DNA of 64,000 nucleotides from NCBI GenBank assembly GCA_001051155.2, contig JYIP02000009.1, forward strand, positions 1,674,001 through 1,738,000, in the 5' to 3' direction. Positions 30,549-40,913 of the stretch are shown here, one piece after another; position 1 is the first letter of the stretch; each line of letters opens with the position of its first letter. Both the position numbers and the translations under genes were made by a program. Origin of the DNA: Chrysoporthe austroafricana (lineage: Eukaryota > Ascomycota > Sordariomycetes > Diaporthales > Cryphonectriaceae). Below the pieces are notes generated by a model that did no database searches, had not been told where the DNA came from, and worked only from the letters and a program-made list of their open reading frames with translations.

Positions 30549-31976
30549 ACTGGTGAGAGACGAGCCCTCACGTCGTTTTCGTCTGTTTCGACAAGTAAGC
30601 ACTTTTCTCCCCTGATTTTAATAGAGGCTGCTATGGTTCCTTACATAAGGGAGTTTCTTTGCCGCGGATGTTGGATCCGGGCGGTCCTGGCTACCACGAC
30701 AACCTGACAACACGCGGGCGGGCGCATCGTCCGCATTCCAGACTCGGTAGGGCCCGAACCAAATTATCAGCTACTTGTAGGTCCAGTCGGATCCTCCAGC
30801 TACATATCTATTCCAGCTGCACATCTGCTTGCAGGTGCGGCTCTACACCAACAACCCTAGGGATGAACCTTGGGGTATAGCTCTCACCTGGCTTATGGCT
30901 CCAGTATATATTGAAGCAGCAAGTGATTAGCTACGTCTATCTACATGGAAATAGGTTAGGGAAGAACGGCAAGAGCGGAGCAGGAGGACGTAGAGGTAAG
31001 GAGTAGTATCGCCATTGGTGGAGGCTGAGCTGTGTTCGAAACCCTCTCGATAGATAGACTGGCTCTTGCAACGAGCCGGCTTCATCGTACAGGTAGGTCG
31101 CCAGCAGGACCGCGTGCCCTGCGCTATCCCCTCGGCTCCAAGGTCGGGACACTGTGACTACTGAGATAGCTAGAGACAAGAAGAAACCGAGATCATTATC
31201 GCCGGCTGCACCCGACCCTATCAGGATAACCGGTATACGAGATCTCAAGACTAAGTTACCCCGGCCTTTTCCCCTTCCTGCCCGTAGCGACAAGTCGAAA
31301 CATCACTGGCTGCACCCGACCCTATCAGGATGACCAGCACACGCCACCCTCGCCCGTGACTCGTTGCCTTTTTGTCCTTTGCCCCTCGCCTCGAGGAGGG
31401 GCCTGATCTGTAGAGCATAAAAACTGCTGCCAGCTGCGCCCGGCCTTGTCAAGACGAACCGGCATGTGTAGATGTAGACCTCATGTGGGAACCAGCTTCC
31501 TGCTCCACCTACCTTGCCCTGGGCCGACGTCTTCCCGCCGCACTGGCGCCGGCTGTAGCATGGGTGTTAGCGACCTTGGACTTAACCCTGGTATTGGAGC
31601 CCGCTTTGGACTTGGTGATGGCCCTGGCCTTGCTGCCGATAATCGTGTTGGTAGCATCGCCACCCGTTGGCCTTGGTGTTGGCAGGTCGCTGCCTTGGCC
31701 TGTCGGTCGCGGCGGCGACGGCGGCGCCAGCAGCAGCCTCTGGAGCTTTGGAGTGGGCCGCCTTCTGCTGCAGGTGGGGTTCGCAGCGCTGCCCGAGAGC
31801 TGGAGGCGGGTGACGCGGAGTGAGGTATGGAGCGGGTGATGACAGAGTGCTAGGCACCTATTTTCCAATCCCGCTGCTTCTGTTGCATTTGATACGCCAT
31901 TAAGCGAAGGAACAACGGTGATGATTTCGCCAAGAGTGGATTGATGAATACTGTGTACAGGGGCCGTCTATCAAAG
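30549..31976. other. Repeat-bearing region without a supported gene
   Basis: Overlapping open frames on both strands around 31450-31870 are low-complexity Arg/Pro/Ala or Leu/Val sequences and look like shadows. The region contains three spaced copies of a 30-bp unit, described separately. Confidence 0.35.
31201..31464 (+). repeat. Three spaced copies of a ~32-bp unit
   Basis: GCTGCACCCGACCCTATCAG with a GGATAACCGG tail (31204 on), GCTGCACCCGACCCTATCAG with GATGACCAGC (31307 on) and GCTGCGCCCGGCCTTGTCAA with GACGAACCGG (31434 on). Spacing is about 103 and 127 bp. The sequence between copies does not match, so these are interspersed short units rather than one tandem array. Confidence 0.7.
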
Positions 31977-32072
31977 TGACAACAAGGAGCCCTGATGTTC
32001 ATTACGGCAGACAGGAGATCGTATTGATTTTTCCCTCGGCACTCTTGTGTTCTTTACGGAATACCAATTTCA
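31977..32072 (+). repeat. Dispersed ~95-bp repeat, copy B
   Basis: Same orientation and nearly the same sequence as 4171-4266 (ACAAGGAGCCCTGATGTTCA to TTTACGGAATACCAATTTC). Flanks differ completely. This places the same short repeat at two sites 27.8 kb apart. Confidence 0.8.
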
Positions 32073-32378
32073 ATGAACGTTTCCGTGAATATCTCAATCT
32101 CAATCACATGGTGCGGAGCGTCCAATGAAGCACACCACCACTATTAGTCCCTCCCGCGTCGGCAGCCTAACAATACAATGAAACTAAGAATGCTCCCGAC
32201 ATACGGCCCCCTGCATTTTATCCCGTACCTGAAACTGGGTGTCCGTCATCTGCTCATCAACCACATGAATCCTATCATTCTCATCTCCCGTAAACTTATC
32301 GTTGGGCCATTTGATAGAAATGTCCCGAGGTCACTCGCCGCACGAAACCTTGTCACCCGCACCCAAAGTGATTACGCC

Positions 32379-33232
32379 CTAGGCCTCACGCATAATGTTC
32401 TGGATCTTGCCCACGACGTTGGCCAATTTCAGGTTCCTGCCGACGTAGAAACGCGGGATGCTGTCGCCATTAGTCCAACGCCGGGGGCCGAAGTCCGTAA
32501 TCATGGGACGGAACACGTCGGGGACGTCCAGGATCTCGAAGCAGGACTGGAGGTCGTACTGCTTTCCCGGAACCTGACGAGCGACGACCCTATTCAAAGC
32601 ACCAGTCCAGTCAGTATCAGCCCGGGCGAAAGAAATGCGGAGGGGGCTACTCACCATCCGCGAGCCTCCGCGACGTGAACAGTGAACATCATCATCTGTC
32701 CCAGGCCGGCGCTTCCGAGCTCAAGGATGTTGCAGAACTCATCCGCGGTGCGCTCCGCGCCGAACAGCTCCTTTGACCAGCCCATCATAGTCTCGGCTGG
32801 CTCGTCGCAGCGCGTCATGGCGACGCGGTAGGTAGCGTTCATGTCCACCACGGCGCGTATCCCCAGCAGGACGCTGCCCTTGATTTCGAAATCCGTACTG
32901 GGATGGTCTCCGAGGCGGTGGATGTGAAAGTCCGCCTGGGGGAACAGGATGCAGAGGGCGGGAAGGCAGATGCCGCGGAGGCGCATTTTCTTGGGCGGCT
33001 CGGCACTAGAAGGCTGCTGGGTATCATTGCTGCCGTCGTCCTGAGGCGTCTCGGGGATTTGGCCTGCGTCGACGGCGGCGCCCATCTCGGCCTCCAGCGT
33101 AACGCTCCTGTTCCTGTCGCCGTAGACCTGGGCCGGGCCCGGGACGGTCTTAGGATTCGTCGTCAATATCTGTGCGGCGGTCTGGGCATCCGGTATACTT
33201 ACAAGGTCGATGATCTCAACGTTATCAGACAT
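32379..33232 (-). CDS. Two-exon protein of unknown function (262 aa)
   Basis: complement(join(32379..32589,32655..33232)); the 65-nt intron (GTGAGT...ACTGAC...AATAG) joins HVAEARG to WVVARQVPGKQYD in phase. The protein starts MSDNVEIIDLVSIPDAQ, has a polar region to about residue 80, then RGICLPALCILFPQADFHIH, a GSVLLGIRAVVDMNATYRVA segment and a C-terminus FEILDVPDVFRPMITDFGP. There is no signal peptide or membrane helix. The frame is intact and codon use looks normal, so I regard it as a live gene. I do not recognise a family. Confidence 0.6.
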
Positions 33233-34859
33233 CTTGATCGTGCTCGGTAAAGTGACAGATATCCGTGGAAGGAGCTTAGAAGGGTACAGTTACTGGTATG
33301 TATTGCTCAAGAGTCAGGACGAAGCCGTCAGCCTTGTAGTGCGAACAGGAGGAAGGCTTGAGAAGTTCGGGCAACAGCCTATCGAAGAGATACACAAGGA
33401 TGAAATGTCACAACGATAGTATGGATTGTGGTTTTCGCAGGTATTCCGAGTGCGAAGGTGAAGAGATCTGCGAGAGAGCAGACGGAAATAGAGGATGTGA
33501 AGGAGGTGACTCGAACTTGAGGAGAGAGCCCGGCTGACTAAAGTATCCCGAGCTAGAAATTGCGTTCAAATCTCTTAAACTTTGGAAGACCGCGCCAATT
33601 TTCTTGGAGAACTCGAAGATCTAAGATACGATCAAGAAAAGCCAGCTCTCTATGCCATTATTTCACCTAAGATTGTACCGAATAAACGTTTACTGCTGCA
33701 GTCTCAAGAACCCCGCCCCCACTTTGAGCTCGTCTCGCCTGCTAGGCGGTCTGTAACCTTGGGTTCCCTTTGCAAGAGGTCAACCCAGGAATGCCACAGC
33801 GGTTGGGTTATCCGAGTATGGCAAAGACCAGACTACACCTGGCAGGAATTGGGTAGATAATATAGAACTATATTCCATGGCCAGCAGGTGGGATGATCAA
33901 GAAATGGCAAATACTTGTATCCTACTTTCAGAGGCTTCGTACAACCTCAAAGAAGGAGCAGTGACGGGCCGGCCGCGATTGATGCTCCAGGACCTTGTCG
34001 TGGTTGAACGCGGTTAGCACTGACTGCGATGATAGCTACTTCCACTGTAATAAGTATGTAATAAATTTAGGAATCTAAGAAGCTGTTCACTAAAGGCATT
34101 GCTTGTAAGCTTCAGAATGTATTCAAAGTCTCTCAAAAGCGTAACAACCACGGTTATGTAGTGAATCGTGCTTTCTAACAATCCAAGTATTCAAATTTAA
34201 AGTATTGTGATAACCCAAGTTTTATCTGTCGAGAGAGATACCCAAGAGGAATTATAACATCGAGAAATTTGAGTTCAGAGACTCTAAGGGCGTCATCCAA
34301 GAATCTGTACTCAGTACCGAAAGGTATCGGCTTATGCGCAATGATGACCTGAAGTTGCACTTTCTGCTGCGATTCAAAACCACCACTTGGTCTCCTCTTT
34401 CATGCTGAAGATACGGCATGGTCTTGTAGTTCAGCAGCTGAAGTGTATTGCTTCGAGAGCGGATGGAGCCTTGGAGTGTTTTTCGCGGTCAGGTTCTCGT
34501 GGACGCAAGCCTGCCGGAGCCAGGTCAGTGTTATCTCGTCCGACCTTCCTCCATGTTCAAATTTACGCATATGGACCATAGTGGAAGCCGACCAAAGAGT
34601 TACAAGAAGTAGAGCCTCGGATCCCGCAGGTCATCCTGATCATTCTGATGCCAGTTGTGTTGGCGAAGGCACGTTCTTGGAGGTCGTTCGAGCGGTGTCG
34701 CTGGAAATTTGGAGGGGAGAACTGCGGAACAAGCTCAGGAGGGAATGTATCGGTGACTTGACACAACGGTTTGCGATCGAAGGCTTGTTATGATCTCCCA
34801 GAACAAGGACCTCCAAACTCTGATAATGGTGGCTCCACCATTCCAGGCTTCAACCCATC
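33233..34859. other. AT-richer gap without a supported gene
   Basis: Only short frames occur on either strand (best 33582-33860 plus, 34387-34793 plus), none with a recognisable motif. It includes the 5' flank of the gene ending at 33232 and the 3' flank of the MFS gene. Confidence 0.4.
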
Positions 34860-37207
34860 TCATGTCTCCTCCCCATCGGAATCTGAATATTGAGATCCCT
34901 CCTCTCTTGATGAACACGAGCTGAGGTTCATACCAGCAGCCAGAATGACGATACCAACCGCCACCGCACAAGGCAGGACTACGCGAATCCTTAGTCGGAA
35001 CTCTTCCAGGTATGGGCGGATCCGTGGCTTAACTTACAGAACGTAATATGCATAGCATACTCGAAAGCGTCGAGCACTTTGGCACGAAGGCCGTCCTCGA
35101 GAAGCCTTATGCTCTGCAGGTCCCGCAGCGCATCGGCGATGATCTAAACTCCCGTCAGCCACGGTGTCAGCCAACGAGATACGGAAGGCTGACCGACCTG
35201 TTCAGTAGCTTCGGAGTGGCCCAGGCCCGCTCGCACCCTTGTCTTTACTACCGACCGTGTGATGGTTGACATGAGGGCCATCCCTAGGTCTCCACCGAAT
35301 GTCTCAACGAGGTAGTACAGTGCTAGAGTCTGTGGCCACCCTGCACCCTGTCAGCATCAGGAAGCCGGTCGGCTCCGACATGCTCGATCACTCACATTGC
35401 TTTTGTGTGCTCGAGAGGGTCGCATATAGAAGGCAGCTCTGCCACGCGCCTGTACATATCCCGAAGCCGACGAGGAACGGCGCGTAAGGCGCCAGCTCGG
35501 GCTCTTCAACTCATCAAGTCAGCTTCTCATACATCTACGGGGGAAGGGCATAGGGCTGACTTATAACTCTAGTGGCGTAGAGTAGGCAAAAGCATTCTAG
35601 GATCACTGCGTCCACCAGCATGATGCGTTGTACGGGGAAGGCCTCGGTCTTGATCAGGTAGCCTCCGAGGATCGCGCCGACGGGAAAGCCCAGGAAGACA
35701 CAGGTCAATGCCCAATCTTCAAAGGCCGGCTTCTCGAAGGCACGAACCTGAGCGTATGAGGGAATGATGAAAACGATCTGTCGATCTGGTCAGCGTTATG
35801 AACACTTCCGCAGAGGTGGGTGTGCTCGTACGCAGTTGAGGACCATAATTACGCCAAATACCTGGAACAGAACCTTCAGGTACTTGATCTTGAAAACAGG
35901 CCGCATGTCCACTATCGGGACCCGGGCAGCTTTAGCCTCAAACACCACGAAGAGGCAGATGAAGAGCGGGCTACAGAAGAGGAGTGTGATCTCGACCGGA
36001 TGCGCCCAGCTCAGGAAATTGTCCCCTAGTGTCACAGCAATGAGCGGGATGGTCACGGCAAGCTGGAGCAGAACCCAGCCCTCGACATCTACGCGCGGCA
36101 TCTTGGAGTTGCCCTTCTGGAGCAGGGGTGATTGTGAATACTCCGGCCTTGAGCTGATAGATGCGAAAGAGAAGAGGACCAAGCCGATCCCGAGGACAGT
36201 AAACGCAAACTCAAGAAAGAAGACGCTTGTTTATCGTCAGTGTGCGCCGCATCTGTCGGACTGGGCTCACTTGACTCACGAGTGCCAGGAAAAGCGCCGA
36301 AACATCCAGGCGCCGACGGGCCCCGCGATCATGCTTGTGCCCATCTCGATGCAGGTTACGAAGCTTTCCCAGATGGCGAGCTGCTTCATGCCCACGATCT
36401 CTGCATCCCGGGATCAGCCAGAGAGCGTGCCAACAATTTAAGGCGCCTACCATTAATTGTAATCATCGAGAGCAGGGTGATTCCAGAGGACCCGAGCCCA
36501 AGGGCGAACCTTGAACATAAGAGCTGCCAGAAAGAGGTGCTCGTCGCACTTCGGCGTGTCAGTTAACACGTTTCGGTGGAAGGCGGAGTACAGGAACGAG
36601 CTCAGGCATACCACAAGGCCGATGCAGCCGCGAAGGCGCTGTACGCGACAAGCATCATCCGTTTCATTCCAAAAGACTTGAGGAGGTATGAGTACTGCGA
36701 AAGCGTTAGCACGCCCAATATTCCATCGTGGAACGACAAAAGATCCCACAAACCAGGGGCACAAAGGCTGCCGAGCATATCGACGCCGTGAGCATGATCC
36801 ACGGCGCGTCTTTAAAGTGCTGAAGATCCGAGGCTAGCACATGGGCATCAGCAAGAGCGCAGCAATCCGGGGGGGGGGGACTTCCGCCTGCGACGCACCG
36901 AGACGCGGGTAGTTGGTCGCCAGGAAGGCGATGTCGAATGCCTTGACGATGATTCTGCGCCATGCTGTCAGCAGGTAGGAGAGAGGGGTTCGGGTCTTGC
37001 ATACCCAGCTAGGAGAGCAGGCCCGATCCAGATGAGGAGCCCAGCAGAACTGGGGCTGTCATCACAGGCACCGTCCGCGGCGCGCTGCGGGAGCAGGCTG
37101 TCGTTCTCATTGCTATCCGCGGCCTCGCTTCCCCCTTGAGCTGCATCATCGGTCTGCAAACGGTCGCTTGTCCGCGGCAGCCTGCCGTTCTGCCTTGCTG
37201 CACTCAT
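34860..37207 (-). CDS. MFS transporter, drug:H+ antiporter-like, multi-exon
   Basis: About ten short exons join in phase. Met at 37207 (MSAARQNGRLPRTSDR) opens a polar N-terminus. TM1 is LIWIGPALLAG joined to IIVKAFDIAFLATNYPRL, followed by SDLQHFKDAPWIMLTASICS and YSYLLKSFGMKRMMLVAYSA, the motif A region of the family in diverged form. Later helices include GSSGITLLSMITIN, MGTSMIAGPVGAWMFRRFSW, VFFLEFAFTVLGIGLVLFSF, WVLLQLAVTIPLIAVTLGDN, FLGFPVGAILGGYLIKTEAF and ALYYLVETFGGDLGMALMST. The last helix VVLPCAVAVGIVILAAGMN precedes an acidic tail and stop at 34860. Such proteins export small molecules or handle basic amino acids; the substrate is unknown. I found no in-frame stop once introns are removed, so it may be active. 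Confidence 0.78.
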
Positions 37208-37618
37208 AGTTATCGCTGATAGTTCTCGCACGACGCTGTTGTCGACTTGGTGTGGAATGCAGGATAACGTAGTCTTGCCCGTGGGGTTACACTACCACTA
37301 CCTTATTCCCGCTCACGCCGCTCGGTGGTTTTTCCTGGCAGCCCCTGCGATCCTTCATGCAGGCAGCCGAGACATCCACTGAGAAATGACAGTTACAAAA
37401 CCCCCATGGAATAATTACACCCTGAATTATATACGAGACCTCGCACCTGTGTCCTGGTGGCGCCTACCTGCCTAGCGGTCGAGCACGCGTGTAAGAAAGG
37501 CGGCGGTTGGATTTTAGTAAATAGTGCTGTGAAGCAGTTATGTATTGTTTCTCTCTGAACCTAAATTGGGTATGAGTGCAGTGTCTGCTCCGAGCTCCAA
37601 ACCTCCCTTTTCAGACAG
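37208..37618. other. Promoter side of the MFS gene; no gene seen
   Basis: No frame with recognisable content. The stretch should hold the MFS promoter and the 3' flank of the small gene to its right. Confidence 0.35.
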
Positions 37619-38325
37619 TTAATATTCCCTCCAAACCCAGCCCAGATGAGTTCTGCGCAAAAAATGAGATGTTAAATGCATGCTTTTGATCTTACGAACT
37701 CCAACGTAAGAAATGCAGCGAACCCAGAAAAGTAAACCCTGAAACGAACTGTCTTCGAGGTCGATAGACAGGTAAAATGCAAGGAAGAAATCGGTAACTG
37801 GAAACGCTGCTCTTATATGGTCCCAGGGCTGCCACCCACTGATCAAAGATTTGAGCCTATTCTCCTCCCTCGTTAGTGACGTCCAAGGTGCAGGAATCGC
37901 GTTCTGCACACAATCAACGTAATACTCATGGCAACAATACCCGCCCCCCCCCCTCGAACGGCTTACTTCCGCGTTGAGCCTCCTTAAGAGCCATGCTGAC
38001 CACTCCTCCGCGGTTTCTTCCCGCTATGATGCTGCACCCGTTCCCACCTGGACTGGCTCTGTGCCTCGATCTCACCCAGGTGGCGCTCGAGCATGCTGAC
38101 CCTCTCCCGCGTGGCCTCGGCCTGCACGTGTTCAGAGAGGCTGCTGCGTGTGGAATAGTGCTGCTCCGTGTTGAGGGATGTAGGAGCGAAGACCCCCCCG
38201 AGAAGCATGAGGTCCGAGGCTGGCGCTGTCTGGTTGGCGTGGTTGGTTCCGGCTGTTCCTCGTCTTGGGACCTCAGCTGCCCAGGAGCCGGTCCCCGCCA
38301 GGGTCTGGTCGTCGTGGCTGGACAT
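37619..38325 (-). CDS. Probable small spliced gene, unknown function
   Basis: A 113-codon frame from 38325 starts MSSHDDQTLAGTGSWAAEVP and contains a coiled-coil-like ATRERVSMLERHLGEIEAQS. A second block, TAEEWSAWLLRRLNAE, ends at a GTAAGC donor and, after an intron ending TGTGCAG, continues in phase as NAIPAPWTSLTREENRLKSL then ISGWQPWDHIR. A one-base frame change between the two blocks near 38020 is unexplained, so the model may contain another intron or an indel. No family recognised. Confidence 0.35.
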
Positions 38326-39432
38326 CGTTTGTTGTGGCTTTAGTGGTGCCTTCCCTTCTTTGGAAATGTGTCAATAGTTCTGTGCAACAAGGGCGGTAAG
38401 TTTCATCTTACTAGGTGTGGGAGTACTCGTCATAGGATGAAATGTCGACATGTTCTAAAGTGATAGATGATAGCCTTGATAGTACAAAGGTTCTAGATTT
38501 AGACGGATCGGAATTTACAATCTGAGGGACCTGGCGATGCCATGTGGTCGAAAGTAAGCTGCGGCACGGATACTGATTGATTATATCATGTGCTATCGAA
38601 GCCATCACGATTTCCCAAAGCGGTAGTCGGGATTAAGCTTTCAACCACAGCGAATGAGCAAAGGGGACAATAGAAAGGAGCTTCGCATCTGTGACTCACG
38701 CCAGAAGTGAGCCTTACGTTGCGCGTCCGATTTCCCAATACGAGATATTACAAAGTCCTCATGACATTCCGAGACGTAATAATAAGCACTGCACCCACGC
38801 TGTCAACGTAGGTTCCTGAGCGGTCACTCTACAGACCATAAAATTTTTTTTCTTCGACCACAGGTCTGCACCGCCCGGATTCGCCTCAACCTTTTTAATC
38901 CTTTACAGCTCGCTGCGTCTTTGCGACTAACCTAGACATCAGTGCTGTCTTCCCGATTGCCTATTTTAGCCGCAACTCGCCCTGCCGCACAACATCGTTC
39001 CGGTAACCAAGCCCGATTAGGGAGGGTCTGCTGTATGCCGTCATCCACCTAATAAGCCCGATAATAACCTCTAACAGGCAAGGAAAAACAAAGAAAAGAG
39101 AGCCCAACCGAGTAACGACAGACACTACGCATGCTCCTTCATCCGCCTGCCGTCAGCTGCCGCTTTTTTTTTTTTTAAGGCCACGACCAGCGAGGCGTAC
39201 TGAGAACGCGCGGAAAAGAGCAAACATTGGGGCGTCAGGCATCAGCAGCATGCTGTAAGCACTAGGGCTCATGCCGACTCCGCGGTAGTGTCGCGCGTGC
39301 TCGCGCGCGTGCTCGTGAAGAGGCATGACCGACGTTGGGCAGAAATAGCGCCAGCCCGAATGCGCGATACCAGGAGGCTAGCTTTCCGCAGTCTGGACGA
39401 AGACCATGCCTCGCGCCATGGCACCTTGGGGT
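38326..39432. other. Gap without a supported gene
   Basis: No coding content seen. A T run lies at about 39163-39176. The far right is the 3' flank of the acetyltransferase gene. Confidence 0.4.
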
Positions 39433-40360
39433 TTACAACAGGGGGCTCCTTGCCAGAGGTGGCCTCTCGACGATGGCGTCTGCAAGGCCGCACTGGTGGT
39501 TTGTCCTCCGCCCCCCGGTCTGGGGAGCAGGGGAGGGCCAGACGGTGGGTGCATCAAGGACCTCCTTCACCATCACGTCGATATCTACCTTCTCCTCCTC
39601 GCCGTCCACCTGCGCCGTCACTAATCCGACAGGCTTATAGCCAAGGTGCTCGTAGAGCAGCTTGCCCATCGGGCTCGCCGTGACGGTCAGAGCCCAGTCC
39701 CCCCTCCGGATGGCCTCCCTCTCGCCCCACTGGCACAGCATGGTCCCGGCGCCGCGGCGGCGGAAGTCAGGGTGTGTGATGAGCCATTGCAGGCTCATCT
39801 GCTTGTTTCCGTACCTGGCGAAGTACTCGCGGAAAGCCTCACACATCGTGTCGGCATATTCTTTCATGTGCTGCGGGTTGGCATCGCGCCGCTCGTGGAT
39901 GCCGTCATCTAGCAACAACGGCAACAATCCCACCAGTCAGCTGCGGCCCTGAGAAATTTCCAGGCGGCAGGCAGTTGCGTCGCATACCTTTGCTCGCGGG
40001 CTTGATGTCTACAGCGGTGTCCCAGACGGCATAAGCAATGGGCCGGTCCATGATGACCGCCTGGTCTCGTCCATGGTCGCGGGGACCGGCCCACCAGTCA
40101 GCCGCAGCCGCCACAGGCTGGGTCGCGACCAGCACGGCGAACTTCTTGGGCTGGTCGACGTACCCCTCGTACTCGCGCCTCGTCCACTTCCAAAAGTCGT
40201 CCGGGTACCGGTCCCTATAGGGGTACTTGTAGTCACAGCCTGGGTCGTCGGGGAAGCCGGCCTGGGCGATGCCGGTGATGGCGTCTAGGTCGTGCTTGTC
40301 AGCGGCGCGGATGCTGATCGGCCCCGACAGCGCCTCGAGCGTGGAGGATCCCACGCCCAT
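39433..40360 (-). CDS. GNAT-family N-acetyltransferase
   Basis: complement(join(39433..39908,39988..40360)) gives 282 aa. The 79-nt intron (GTATGC...GCTGACTGG...GCTAG) joins KPASK to DDGIHERRDAN in phase. The start MGVGSSTLEALSGPISIRAA is followed by DKHDLDAITGIAQAGF, typical of strand 1 and helix 1 of fungal GNAT proteins. The acetyl-CoA pyrophosphate loop region is LITHPDFRRRGAGTMLCQWG (RRxGxG-type RRRGAG), and the fold ends with ASPMGKLLYEHLGYKPVGLV. It would transfer acetyl from acetyl-CoA to an amine; the substrate is unknown. It is divergent from the Zn-cluster gene across 553 bp, so the two may share regulation. Confidence 0.85.
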
Positions 40361-40913
40361 AGCATAGCATCCCCCAGGAGGTCGGCCGATTGGTCCACGC
40401 GTCGTGGTGCGCGAACCTCTGCGGTGCTGGCAGGGAGGGGTGAGGCTTCTGGTGGTTGGCTGATGGTGGATGGAGACGGAGCCGCTAGGCAGGCCGACAG
40501 AGTCAAGGGATGGGATGAGGAGAAGTAAGCCCTGGTTCTTCTGCCTTGTTGCCTCACGGGCACCCAAGGGGGCTGGGCCCACCAGCACATTTATGCCTAA
40601 CGCTCAGCCAGGCGATGTAGTGCATAGTGTGCTCCCGACTACCCAAAAGGGTAATCATAAGCTGAGCTGGGGTATCCCGCAGCTGAGGGTCGCACGGCAT
40701 GCATGCTGTATGTGTCCTCACATTTCAAAACGTCTCGCCCGCCTCGCTCTGAGACCGTAATGTCGCATGATTGATCGGGCCTTAAATTCTCTGGCCATCC
40801 CAGCCAGGTCCGAGAGATAAGCTTGCGTCTGTGTTCCGGAATACCGCTCGAGTCGAGACGCAACTCCGGTCCGGGCGACTCGACGAGCTGCAGGTGGTCT
40901 CTGATAGCCAACC
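40361..40913. promoter_or_regulatory. Divergent promoter region, GNAT / Zn-cluster gene
   Basis: The gap separates outward-pointing start codons. Open frames inside it are continuous with upstream extensions of the GNAT frame and are probably leader. No clear operator or CGG-spaced palindrome was identified. Confidence 0.4.

Noticed and set aside
31446..31868. Four overlapping ORFs of 90-125 codons
   Set aside because: Mutually overlapping low-complexity frames on both strands with no motif.
34414..34500. tRNA-like start GGTCTTGTAGTTCAGC
   Set aside because: No matching acceptor stem or T-loop at the right distance; I found no convincing tRNA in the window.
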